A DNA stretch of 64,000 bases from Paracoccus denitrificans (GTDB lineage Bacteria > Pseudomonadota > Alphaproteobacteria > Rhodobacterales > Rhodobacteraceae): the NCBI GenBank assembly GCA_005768755.1, contig VAFL01000013.1:47421-111420 (forward strand), read 5' to 3'. Of this stretch, positions 49,312 through 57,190 are shown one piece after another (position 1 is the first letter of the stretch; every line of letters begins with the position of its first letter). The notes beneath the pieces are model-generated. The model made no database searches and was not told the DNA's origin. It saw only the letters and a program-made list of their open reading frames with translations. Both the position numbers and the translations under genes were made by a program.

Positions 49312-50015
49312 ATGTCGCCGACCATCCTGACCAAGCCGTGTTCGAAGGCCGCGAGAAATTCGTGGTGCTGGCACCGCACCCCGACGATGAATCGCTGGCC
49401 TGTGGGGCGCTGCTGGCGCGCGCCTTTGCGGGTGCGGGTGCGGGTGCGCATGTAATATGCCTGACGAATGGCAGCGCCAGCCATCCCGGGTCTCGCGCGT
49501 GGCCCCCTGAGCGTCTAGGCGTTCTGCGTTGCGCCGAGCTTACTCGCGCCATCGAATGCCTCGGCGGCACAGCGCGCGACCTGACTTGGATGGGCTTGCC
49601 CGACGCGGCTCTTTATCGCGTCGATCCGCAGGACGTCACGGCACGACTTGAAAAGACAATCGCACGGACAGGCGCAAGGCATGTCTTCGTGCCAGCGCGT
49701 GAAGATCACCATGAGGATCATCAGGCTACCGCTGCCTTCGCGACAGCGCTTCGCACGAAGAGGCCTGACTGGATATTTCATAGCTATCCTGTTTGGTCCA
49801 GATGGGACGACCCGGATTTTGCAAACAGCATCGCACCCTATGCGCCGATCTTCTTGGCGCCGGAGGAGCATGAGGCGCGCAAGCGCACCGCCATCGCCGC
49901 ACACCGTTCCCAGCTGGGTCAGGTGGTCGCGGACGATCCTTTGGGCTTCGTGCTTCCGTCGGGTTTCATCGAACGCTTCGCCAGCGAAGACGAGATCTTC
50001 TGGAGGATGCCGTGA
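49308..50015 (+). CDS. PIG-L / LmbE-family N-deacetylase
   Basis: 235 aa from the ATG at 49308 (ATGA overlap). Zinc motif VLAPHPDDESLACGALLARA (PHPDDE at residues 23-28), and the second metal block AREDHHEDHQATAAF. PIG-L enzymes remove acetyl groups from GlcNAc-containing compounds (GlcNAc-PI, mycothiol precursor, lincosamide and glycopeptide sugars). Here it probably exposes an amine on a sugar made by the neighbouring glycosyltransferases. Confidence 0.88.
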   Translation: MNVADHPDQAVFEGREKFVVLAPHPDDESLACGALLARAFAGAGAGAHVICLTNGSASHPGSRAWPPERLGVLRCAELTRAIECLGGTARDLTWMGLPDAALYRVDPQDVTARLEKTIARTGARHVFVPAREDHHEDHQATAAFATALRTKRPDWIFHSYPVWSRWDDPDFANSIAPYAPIFLAPEEHEARKRTAIAAHRSQLGQVVADDPLGFVLPSGFIERFASEDEIFWRMP

Positions 50016-50578
50016 TGGGCGTAGGCCTGGAACATCTGAACGCGCTTTATGCCGATAATGCGGACCCGTGGAATTTCGCGGAGAGCAATTACGAACAGGA
50101 CAAGTTCACCGCGACCCGCGCAGCGCTGTCGCGTCCGCGCTATGAGGGTGCTTTTGAGCTGGGCTGCGGGAATGGCCAGCTTGCGCGTCGCCTCGCGCCG
50201 CTTTGCGACACTTATACCGGCATGGACGCCGTGGAAGTCGCCGTGGAGACCGCTCGGCGCACACTTCCACAGGCGTGTTTCCTACAAGGCTTCTACCCCT
50301 GCGCCTTGCCGAAATACGCCTTCGACCTGCTGATCCTGTCCGAGATTTTATACTTCCTTGACCCCAGTGCTTTAAAAACCCTTGCCCGCGACATCGCCAC
50401 GTTCTGGTCCCGGGCCGAGGTGATCTGCGTGACCTACTTGGGTCAGACCGGCCACGGGCTGCAGGGACAGGAGGCGCTGCAGATCTTCACCGCCGCGCTC
50501 GACACACATGCGTTCGAAGCAGTCACACGGACCGAAGGGTATCGCATCGACCGCGGAGTGCCGGAGGATGCGTCATGA
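50012..50578 (+). CDS. NodS-like SAM-dependent methyltransferase
   Basis: 188 aa; starts either at GTG 50012 or ATG 50015, both overlapping the previous stop. SAM-binding glycine motif AFELGCGNGQLARRLAPLCD, then DTYTGMDAVEVAVETARRTL and FDLLILSEILYFL. The start DPWNFAESNYEQDKF is the NodS/NodS-like hallmark. NodS methylates the amine freed by NodB on a chitooligosaccharide. Immediately following a PIG-L deacetylase, this one may methylate a de-N-acetylated sugar amine. Confidence 0.85.
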   Translation: MMGVGLEHLNALYADNADPWNFAESNYEQDKFTATRAALSRPRYEGAFELGCGNGQLARRLAPLCDTYTGMDAVEVAVETARRTLPQACFLQGFYPCALPKYAFDLLILSEILYFLDPSALKTLARDIATFWSRAEVICVTYLGQTGHGLQGQEALQIFTAALDTHAFEAVTRTEGYRIDRGVPEDAS

Positions 50579-51600
50579 CCAGGCCCCAACCCCCGGATAT
50601 CGCTATCGTTATCCCAGCTCGCAACGAGGCTGCGCGGATTGCCGATTGCCTGACTGCACTGGCCGGACAAGTCAGCGAGCGAGTAAGGGTGATCCTTGTG
50701 GTCAACAACACCACGGACGGCACTGCCGGTTTGGCCCGCAAGGTCGCCAGCGGGAACGGGATCAACCTGTCGGTGCTGGAATGTACATTGGCCGCGCACG
50801 AAGGCGTCGGCACCGCGCGCAGGATGGGTTGCGATCACGCGCTGCGCAACATGCAGGGCCTGCGCAGCCTTCTGACGACGGATGCCGATTGCATCGTGGC
50901 ACCGGACTGGATCGCGCGAAACCTCGCGCACTTGGACGAGGCTGACGCGGTCTGTGGCAGGATCGAACCAATGGCGTCCGAAACCGAGATCCTTGTCGGG
51001 ATAGATGCGCAGCTCGGCATGCTGGAAGCTACCTATCGCCGACTGGTGCAAGATTTCTTTGCCTGCCACGTTCCGGGCCACGCGGAAATTGCAGGCACCC
51101 ATGGCGAAGCCGCCGGGGCGAGTCTCGCTCTTACGCGGGCAGCCTATCTGATGGCGGGCGGTTTCGTCTCCGTCAGATGCGGCGAGGACCGCCGCCTCGT
51201 CCGCGCCTTGCGCCGGGCCGGGGCAAGGGTGCGCCATGTCGATGACGTCACCGTGCAGGCATCGTGCCGCCTGACCGGGCGTGCGCCCGGCGGAATGTCC
51301 GATGCGCTGAAGGAGCGCACGGGCGCGGCAGACTATCTGATCGACGATGGCCTGCCACCCGCGGACTGGCTGATCCGGCAGGCCGGGTGCGAGTGCCTGG
51401 GCCCATGGCCGTTGCTAGTGCCTGCCCGGCTGAGGCTGAACGTGCGCGATCTCCCCCGCCACATCGAAATACTCGAGACCTTCCAAAACTCAGAGCGGGT
51501 TCTGCCCGCCGCGAGAACACCGGCCGCATCGCTGTCCAAATGCCACGTGATTGGCGCTGCACCGGAAAGAAGGACGGCGATTATTCCTGCCGTCCCCTGA
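50575..51600 (+). CDS. Glycosyltransferase family 2 (third)
   Basis: 341 aa, ATGA overlap with the methyltransferase gene. DIAIVIPARNEAARIADCLT opens the GT-A domain; LLTTDADCIVAPDWIARNLA carries the DxD; GAADYLIDDGLPPADWLIRQ lies in the C-terminal extension. It resembles glycosyltransferases that accompany PIG-L/methyltransferase pairs. Last gene of the seven; the DUF892 gene follows 40 bases later. Confidence 0.85.
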   Translation: MTRPQPPDIAIVIPARNEAARIADCLTALAGQVSERVRVILVVNNTTDGTAGLARKVASGNGINLSVLECTLAAHEGVGTARRMGCDHALRNMQGLRSLLTTDADCIVAPDWIARNLAHLDEADAVCGRIEPMASETEILVGIDAQLGMLEATYRRLVQDFFACHVPGHAEIAGTHGEAAGASLALTRAAYLMAGGFVSVRCGEDRRLVRALRRAGARVRHVDDVTVQASCRLTGRAPGGMSDALKERTGAADYLIDDGLPPADWLIRQAGCECLGPWPLLVPARLRLNVRDLPRHIEILETFQNSERVLPAARTPAASLSKCHVIGAAPERRTAIIPAVP

Positions 51601-51640
51601 CCGCGACCGTCGGCACGGTCAACCTTGAAAGGAGCCTGAA

Positions 51641-52126
51641 ATGACTAAACTGAAAGATCTGTATATCGAAGAACTACAGGATCTCTGGTCCGCGAATGAC
51701 CAGATGTCCGAAGTGGTCTCCGCCATGGCCGACAAGGCCTCGGACAGCAAGCTGGCCGACCGGCTGAGCGCGGCAAAGGACGGCATTGACCAGCACACCC
51801 GTCTGCTGAAATCCCTTCTGGAAGATGCCGATGCTGAGGTGAAGAAGGAGCACTGCAAGGGCATGGAAGGGCTGGTGAAGGAGGCGCGGAAACACGCGCT
51901 CGACAGCGACATGAGCGGCGCCGCGCTGGATGTTGCGATCATCGCGCAATACCAGCGCATGTGCCATTACGGCATCGCCGGGTTCGGCACCACCAAAGCC
52001 TTTGCCGAGGCTCTTGGCGAAGACGATGCCGCACGCAAGCTCGATGACGCGCTCGACAACATCTACGAGTCCGACGACTTCATGACCGAACTGGCCGAAC
52101 GTTCACGCAATGTCGATGCGGCGTAA
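51641..52126 (+). CDS. DUF892 ferritin-like stress protein (YciE/YciF family)
   Basis: 161-aa four-helix bundle: KDLYIEELQDLWSANDQMSE, KLADRLSAAKDGIDQHTRLL, IIAQYQRMCHYGIAGFGTTK. Acidic and His residues of a possible di-metal site are spaced as in the family (E..E..H, E/H). YciE/YciF proteins are induced by general stress. A ribosome site AAGGAG precedes the ATG. No separate promoter was found, so it may be read from the glycoconjugate operon; a strong hairpin ends it. Confidence 0.88.
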   Translation: MTKLKDLYIEELQDLWSANDQMSEVVSAMADKASDSKLADRLSAAKDGIDQHTRLLKSLLEDADAEVKKEHCKGMEGLVKEARKHALDSDMSGAALDVAIIAQYQRMCHYGIAGFGTTKAFAEALGEDDAARKLDDALDNIYESDDFMTELAERSRNVDAA

Positions 52127-52132
52127 ACTTTA

Positions 52133-52160
52133 ACCGGGCCGGCCAGAGGGCCGGTCCGGT
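52133..52160. terminator. Strong hairpin after DUF892 gene
   Basis: 12-base arms (52133-52144 and 52149-52160) with a 4-base loop and one G-T pair. No T-run, so termination is likely but not of the simplest intrinsic type. Confidence 0.5.
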
Positions 52161-52182
52161 AATCCTGACAATCTGCCCGAAG

Positions 52183-52207
52183 GGAACGCCGGAAGGTTGG
52201 TTGGGTT
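52183..52207 (+). promoter_or_regulatory. EcfG-type promoter (one mismatch) for the small membrane-stress operon
   Basis: GGAAC at 52183-52187, 16-base spacer, GGTT at 52204-52207 (consensus CGTT). Located 37 bases before the miniprotein ATG. Confidence 0.55.
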
Positions 52208-52244
52208 AAGTAAGTATATATTTCGGAAATTCCGGAGAGGTTCA

Positions 52245-52313
52245 ATGCACGCGGTAATTTATCTGATCGGACTCATCGTGGTCGTTCTCGCAATACTCAA
52301 TCTCGTCACCTGA
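52245..52313 (+). CDS. 22-aa single-pass membrane miniprotein
   Basis: Reads MHAVIYLIGLIVVVLAILNL-VT: one hydrophobic helix over nearly its entire length. GGAGAGG lies 5 bases upstream of the ATG, and an EcfG-type promoter precedes it. Similar tiny helices occur beside stress genes in alphaproteobacteria (from memory, not searched). It may regulate or anchor a membrane complex. Too short for ordinary gene callers. Confidence 0.6.
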   Translation: MHAVIYLIGLIVVVLAILNLVT

Positions 52314-52328
52314 TCCAGGGAGGATACA

Positions 52329-52892
52329 ATGACAGCCCAAAACGAAGAAAAGCCGGACGCCAGCAAGACCATTTCCGAGAAGACAAGGGAAGCTGCCGAG
52401 GCTGTGTCGGAGACAGCGAAGGAACATGCTCAGGATCTGAGCAGAACGGTCGTTTCCGAAGCGAAGGACTATGCAGGGCAGGCCAAGGATGCGGCGGCTG
52501 GCGAAGTCAAGAACGTCGCCTCGGCGCTCAGGACAGCCGCGAGCGAATTGCGCAGCGGCTCACCGCAAGAGCGCACCTTCGGTCAGATTGCGGACACGCT
52601 GGCGGGAGCCTCCGACGCGTTGCGCGACAAGGATCTGGGCGAGATGGTCGGTGCCATCAATGATTTCGCACGGCGCAATCCCATGCTCTTTCTTGGAAGC
52701 GCGGCCCTGATCGGTCTTGCCGCAACCCGTTTCGCCAAGGCGAGCGGCGGATCGTCTTATCCCCGAGCGGAGACATCCGGCTTGCAAAGCGGGCAGTCCA
52801 CATATCCGCCGGCGACAACGTCATCCGTGCTGCCGACTGGCAGCACTTCGGCGCCTGCCAGCACGAGAACACGGGAAGGAGGCGCAGCATGA
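52329..52892 (+). CDS. Alanine/glutamate-rich membrane-anchored stress protein (DUF883/YqjD-like)
   Basis: 187 aa, preceded by AGGGAGGATA. The N-terminal 100 residues are highly charged amphipathic helix rich in Ala, Glu and Lys (AKEHAQDLSRTVVSEAKDYA; KDAAAGEVKNVASALRTAAS), similar to LEA-type and ElaB/YqjD proteins. One membrane helix follows (MLFLGSAALIGLAATRFAKA). The tail is Ser/Thr/Pro-rich and probably disordered. YqjD-like proteins tie ribosomes or the envelope together in stationary phase. Stop overlaps the next start by 4 bases. Confidence 0.75.
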   Translation: MTAQNEEKPDASKTISEKTREAAEAVSETAKEHAQDLSRTVVSEAKDYAGQAKDAAAGEVKNVASALRTAASELRSGSPQERTFGQIADTLAGASDALRDKDLGEMVGAINDFARRNPMLFLGSAALIGLAATRFAKASGGSSYPRAETSGLQSGQSTYPPATTSSVLPTGSTSAPASTRTREGGAA

Positions 52893-53287
52893 CCCACGAC
52901 CCGAACAAGTCCACCGGCGGTCTGCTGAGCGATGCGCTCTCCCATGTGAGCTCGCTTGTTCGCAACGAGGTCGACCTGGCGCGCGCCGAGGTGAACGAGA
53001 ACCTCAAGAGCGCCGGGATCGCCATCGGCATGATCGTTGGGGCAATCGTCGTGGCCCTGACGGCGCTCAACGTCCTTTCGGCCGCGCTTGTCGCAGCCCT
53101 GACCGAGGCGGGCATCCCCGCCGGCTGGTCCGCCCTAATCGTCGGGGTGATCTTTGGCATCATCGCCTATGTGATGTTGAACAAGGGCACGAACGATCTG
53201 AAACTCAACAGTCTGGCTCCGACGCGGACTGCGAAGAACGTGAAGCGCGATGCGCAAGCCGTGAAGGAGGCATACGATGACAAGTGA
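52889..53287 (+). CDS. Holin-X / YqjE-like membrane protein
   Basis: 132 aa. An N-terminal helix LVRNEVDLARAEVNENLKSA is the family mark, followed by two membrane helices (AIGMIVGAIVVALTALNVLS; SALIVGVIFGIIAYVMLNK) and a charged tail. Usually annotated as phage holin family or YqjE, but its constant partnership with YqjD-like genes indicates an envelope-stress role rather than lysis. Overlaps the next gene by 11 bases. Confidence 0.8.
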   Translation: MTHDPNKSTGGLLSDALSHVSSLVRNEVDLARAEVNENLKSAGIAIGMIVGAIVVALTALNVLSAALVAALTEAGIPAGWSALIVGVIFGIIAYVMLNKGTNDLKLNSLAPTRTAKNVKRDAQAVKEAYDDK

Positions 53288-54521
53288 TACCCGCTCTCCC
53301 GAAGAGATCGAACGCGATATCGAACGCGAACGCGCAGGTCTGCGTGATACGCTCGGGGACTTGCAGGACAAGTTCTCGGTTGAGACCATTGCGCGGCAAT
53401 TCACCGATCAATTCCGCGAACATGGCGGTGATATCGGACGATCGGTCTCCGATGCCGTCAAGAGAAATCCAGTTGCATTGGCCTTGACCGGAGTGGGCAT
53501 CGCCTGGTTGATGATGGGCAATCGTTCGGATGATGTTTATCGGCGCGACGACTATAATCGCCGGGACGATTACCGCCGTTATCGCTCGCGCCTGGACCAC
53601 GAAGGATCTCACGACGATGCCCGATCTTCTTATGATCGAGACGATCGGCTATCCCGCTCACAGCAATGGAGCAGCCCCAATCGGCATCTTTATTCGGGGC
53701 GCTTTGGCAGCACGCACGACGCCCCTGCCTGGGCTCGGACGCGCCACGTGGACGATGAGAATGATGTAACCGAGCGCATTGGACAGGCGGCCTCTTCGGC
53801 GCGCAGTTCGGTCTCGGATGCAACATCCAGGATCTCCGCCAGCGCCAGTGACGCGGGTTCTCGTGTTGCGGAAACTGCGCGCTCTGCCGGATCAGGCGTG
53901 GCCGATAAGGCTAAGGATCTCGCTGCGTCTGCCAAGGATGCGGGCAGTTCAACTGCGGAAACGGTCCAGAACCTGTCCTCATCCGCCGCTGACCGCGCCG
54001 CTGCCCTTCGTGACCGATTGGCGCAAGGGACCGAAGACCTGACCGAGGAGGCACGCAAGCGCGTCATCGACGCGCGACACCGCGCGGTGGAGGCTCGCGA
54101 GGCGGCAGCCGAATACGCCCGCAAGGGCCGCGATCGCGCCATCGACATATTCGAGGAACAGCCGCTGATCGCGGGTGCCCTGGCCGTGGCGCTTGGTGCC
54201 GCTCTCGGAGCCGCGCTGCCGCGCACCCAGATCGAGGATGAATATCTCGGTGAGCAGAGCGATAACTTGATCGAAGAGGCGGAGCGCATCTTTGCCGAGG
54301 AAAAGGAAAAGCTCGGCAAAGTCGCCGACGCGGTAAAGGACGAGGCCGGCAAGGCGGCAGGCGATCTTAAGGATGAAGCGGATGAAGCCGCATCGAAAGT
54401 GGCTCAGACGGCAAAGGACAAGGCCACCTCTGCGGGCAAGCGCGTTGCCGATGCCGCCAGGACGGAGGCCGAACAGCAGGATCTGGGCGACGTGAAGAAG
54501 TCGCCGAAATCCTCCTCCTGA
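53277..54521 (+). CDS. DUF3618 protein with long coiled, Ala-rich stress-protein tail
   Basis: 414 aa, AAGGAGG before the ATG. DUF3618 at the N-terminus (SPEEIERDIERERAGLRDTL then GDLQDKFSVETIARQF), a membrane helix near residues 65-80 (PVALALTGVGIAWLMMG), an Arg/Asp/Tyr-rich low-complexity stretch, and repeated LEA-like helices (ASDAGSRVAETARSAGSGVA; LEA-type AKDKATSAGKRVADAARTEA). A second hydrophobic helix is at about residues 300-315 (LIAGALAVALGAALGAALP). Probably protects the envelope during desiccation or osmotic stress. A terminator follows. Confidence 0.8.
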   Translation: MTSDTRSPEEIERDIERERAGLRDTLGDLQDKFSVETIARQFTDQFREHGGDIGRSVSDAVKRNPVALALTGVGIAWLMMGNRSDDVYRRDDYNRRDDYRRYRSRLDHEGSHDDARSSYDRDDRLSRSQQWSSPNRHLYSGRFGSTHDAPAWARTRHVDDENDVTERIGQAASSARSSVSDATSRISASASDAGSRVAETARSAGSGVADKAKDLAASAKDAGSSTAETVQNLSSSAADRAAALRDRLAQGTEDLTEEARKRVIDARHRAVEAREAAAEYARKGRDRAIDIFEEQPLIAGALAVALGAALGAALPRTQIEDEYLGEQSDNLIEEAERIFAEEKEKLGKVADAVKDEAGKAAGDLKDEADEAASKVAQTAKDKATSAGKRVADAARTEAEQQDLGDVKKSPKSSS

Positions 54522-54527
54522 CCCATG

Positions 54528-54557
54528 CCCGGTCCGCAAAGCCGCGGGCCGGGTTTT
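54528..54557 (+). terminator. Intrinsic terminator after DUF3618 gene
   Basis: Arms 54528-54537 (CCCGGTCCGC) and 54544-54553 (GCGGGCCGGG) with one mismatch, 6-base loop, then TTTT. Confidence 0.75.
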
Positions 54558-54574
54558 ACGAAAGCAAAAATTAT

Positions 54575-55525
54575 ATGGCACGTGGCAGACAAGCGGAATC
54601 GCCTACCGACATTCCCGCGGAGGGATGGAAGGACATTGCCCTCAGAGTAAAATCGGAACTGGCCGACGATCATGTCGGCCTCATCGCGGCCGGCGTTGCA
54701 TTTTACGCGTTGCTGGCGATCTTCCCTGCCCTTACCGCCCTGATGGCCCTGGGCGGGCTGGTGCTGGAACCTTTCGAGGTGACGGCGCAACTAGACAAGC
54801 TGACGAACGTAATGCCGCAGGAAGCGGCGCAGATCATTCTGGATCAGGCAGTGTCCGTCGCCGGCTCGCGCGAAGGCGGGCTCGGGCTTGCCTTTATCGT
54901 AGGTTTATTGCTCGCGATATACTCTGCGTCCAAAGGCATGGGCAGCCTGATGGAAGGATTGAACGTCGCCTATGACGAGGAGGAAACGCGCGGCTTCATC
55001 TCGAAAACCCTCTGGACGCTCGGACTTACGGTGTTCCTGATCCTCGGGCTTGTCCTTGGCCTGCTCGCGACATTGGCGCTACCGGCGGTTTTAAACCTCA
55101 TTGCGCTGCCCGATTGGCTGGAGACCGGGATGGGATTGGCACGTTGGGTGATCCTCGCCTTGATGACGGTGTTCGGCTTGGCTGTGATCTACCGCTACGG
55201 CCCATCACGCGACGATGCGGAATGGAAATGGCTCAGCCCCGGTGCCGTTGCGGCCTGCCTGATCTGGGTGATCGCATCGGTGGGCTTTTCGATCTATGTC
55301 AGCAACTTCGGCAGCTACAACGAAACCTTCGGCAGCATGGCAGGGGTCATCATCCTGCTGATGTGGCTGTGGATTTCGGCATTCATCATCCTGATGGGTG
55401 CGGAACTGAACGCGGAAATAGAAGCGCAGACTGCACATGATACGACCGTGGGGCCGGACGAGCCGATGGGTGAAAGGGGTGCCGAGAAGGCTGACAGACT
55501 GGGCCCGGCAGAAGGACGATTCTGA
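54575..55525 (+). CDS. YihY/BrkB-family inner-membrane protein
   Basis: 316 aa with about six membrane helices. Family motifs: DDHVGLIAAGVAFYALLAIF then PALTALMALGG, YSASKGMGSLMEGLNVAYDE, and GPSRDDAEWKWLSPGAVAAC. Formerly called ribonuclease BN, now considered a membrane protein of unknown function, common in stress islands. A C-terminal charged tail is present. Starts 17 bases after the terminator, so it may have its own promoter. Confidence 0.88.
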   Translation: MARGRQAESPTDIPAEGWKDIALRVKSELADDHVGLIAAGVAFYALLAIFPALTALMALGGLVLEPFEVTAQLDKLTNVMPQEAAQIILDQAVSVAGSREGGLGLAFIVGLLLAIYSASKGMGSLMEGLNVAYDEEETRGFISKTLWTLGLTVFLILGLVLGLLATLALPAVLNLIALPDWLETGMGLARWVILALMTVFGLAVIYRYGPSRDDAEWKWLSPGAVAACLIWVIASVGFSIYVSNFGSYNETFGSMAGVIILLMWLWISAFIILMGAELNAEIEAQTAHDTTVGPDEPMGERGAEKADRLGPAEGRF

Positions 55526-55619
55526 CGGATGGTCATTTGGTGAGATTGGTCAGCTGTCTGATCCGAAGCGACAATCGCGAAGACCAGTAAGTCGCCAGAT
55601 TGTCAATCTCGTTCGATGA
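55526..55619. other. Short gap, nothing recognised
   Basis: Between the YihY stop and an SDR relic on the other strand. No promoter or repeat recognised. Confidence 0.4.
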
Positions 55620-55746
55620 TCACCCGCCGATCAGATCGCCGCCGTTCGGATGGAGCACCTGCCCCGTCATGTAGGACGCATCCTCACAGGCGAGAAACAG
55701 CATCGAGGGTGCTACCTCGTTCGGCTCGCCGGGGCGGCCGAGGGGC
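55620..55746 (-). pseudogene. SDR-family oxidoreductase C-terminal fragment
   Basis: Reads LGRPGEPNEVAPSMLFLACE then DASYMTGQVLHPNGGDLIGG and a stop: the unmistakable end of a short-chain dehydrogenase of the glucose-dehydrogenase/general-stress type. The rest was replaced by IS256 sequence at about 55746. Confidence 0.75.
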
Positions 55747-56079
55747 GCGGACCAGATGCGCCCAAAGCTGCCCAAGCTCGCAACGCTCATGGACGGGGCC
55801 GAGGAGGACGTCCTCGCCTACATGACCTTTCCCCAGCAGCACCGGACGAAGCTGCACAGCACGAACCCCATCGAGCGTCTGAACGGCGAGATCAAGCGGC
55901 GCACCGATGTCGTCGGGATCTTCCCCAACGAGGCATCCATACGCCGCCTCGTCGGCGCCATCCTGATGGAACAGACCGAGGAATGGACCGTCCAGCGTGG
56001 CAGGTACATGACGCTGGAAACGCTCGCTCCTGCCTGCGATGATGTCATGGTCAGCCTGCCTGCAGCGCAGCGCGACTGA
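55747..56079 (+). pseudogene. IS256-family transposase C-terminal fragment
   Basis: About 110 residues: YMTFPQQHRTKLHSTNPIER then LNGEIKRRTDVVGIFPNEAS and LVGAILMEQTEEWTVQRGRY. The NPIERLNGEIKRR block contains the last catalytic Glu of IS256 transposases. The N-terminal two thirds are missing, so it is inactive. Confidence 0.85.
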
Positions 56080-56310
56080 CAAGCTCGGCCCGCCGGTGAG
56101 CGCGAGGCCCGTCGTAAGCTACACCACGCCGCGGGACATCATCTTCGCAAGGTGTGGCAGGAGAATGAGGGATGCCATGGCCGACCTATGTTCCGGGACA
56201 CTTAGTTGGTATCGCAGGTCCCACCGGATGCCCAAAGATCATAGCTGTCGAGCAAGAACTTCCTCACGACAATGCCCTGAGATCGGGTGCCGATTCTTGG
56301 CGGTACCGAC
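56080..56310. other. Gap between IS256 fragment and mgtC-catalase chimera
   Basis: 231 bases with no gene. It presumably includes the outer IS256 end, which I could not delimit, and the leader of the next gene. No EcfG motif was found here. Confidence 0.4.
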
Positions 56311-57183
56311 ATGATCGATTTTCCTGAGTACTGTGCCCGCGTCATGTTTGCAGCGGTTTGCGGACTCGCAATCGGTATCGATGGTGAGCTCAAGCGTAAG
56401 CCGCTTGGCGCGAGGGCTTATATGCTGATCGCGTCAGGTGCTGCGGCATTGATGGTTGTGACCCTGAACTTCACGTTATCGCCACAGCGCTCGACCGGGG
56501 CGCTCGCACTTGATCCCACACGCCTGATTCAGGGTGTTGTTGGGGGAATCGGATTTCTCGGTGCGGGTGCCATCATGAGCCGGCACGACGGCAGGCCACT
56601 GGCCGAGGCTGTGGCCGAGCGTTTGGGGATTGAGGAGATGCCGGAACCTGCCGAAGCTGCCATGCCGACACGCGATCTGCCTGAATCGCCGGCGCTTAGC
56701 ATCATCCGAAACCCGCCCGGCTCGTTTGCCGGCCGCAAGATCGGGGTGCTTGTCTGCGACGGATTCGACAGCGCCGTGCTGAGGAAACTCGATACAGCCT
56801 TTACCGCCGAAGGCGCTATGATCGAGATCGTCGGACCAAGGGTCGGCGGCGTCAGGGCCGATGACGGGACGCTCGTCCCCGGGCATTACCTGATCGACGG
56901 TGGGCGATCCGTCGTGTTCGATGCCGTGGCTCTTATTCTGACCGAGGAAGGTGCGGACCGGCTGGTTCACAATGTCGCGGCGCGGGATTTCGTCAGCGAT
57001 GCCTTCGCCCATTGCAAGTTCATCGGATTCACACAGGGCGCGGGACCGCTGCTTAGTTCGGTCGGAGTGGAGCCTGATCGGGACGACGGGCTTGTTCCAC
57101 TGGAGCAGGTCGCGGCAGGCGATTTTGTGGGCACTTGTCGCAAGCTCCGCCTGTGGTCACGAGAGCGGGCCGTCAAGGCCTGA
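56311..57183 (+). pseudogene. In-frame chimera: MgtC N-terminus fused to catalase (KatE/HPII) C-terminal domain
   Basis: 290 aa from the ATG at 56311. Residues 1 to about 94 are an MgtC-family membrane domain (IGIDGELKRKPLGARAYMLI; DPTRLIQGVVGGIGFLGAGA). After GAIMSRHDGR it becomes the C-terminal part of a large-subunit catalase: linker LPESPALSIIRNPPGSFAGR and the DJ-1/PfpI-like domain KIGVLVCDGFDSAVLRKLDT, then VAARDFVSDAFAHCKFIGFT. The haem-binding catalase core and the MgtC C-terminal domain are absent. A deletion joining mgtC to katE best explains it. Catalase activity is impossible; the protein might still be made. Confidence 0.8.
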
Positions 57184-57190
57184 GAGGACG

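Noticed and set aside
44749..51600. A genuine nod gene cluster
   Set aside because: No nodA acyltransferase, no NodB-fold deacetylase and no nod-box were seen; only the chemistry is analogous.
52889..53287. Phage holin / prophage
   Set aside because: The holin-like protein is part of a YqjD/YqjE-type stress operon; no other phage genes are near it.
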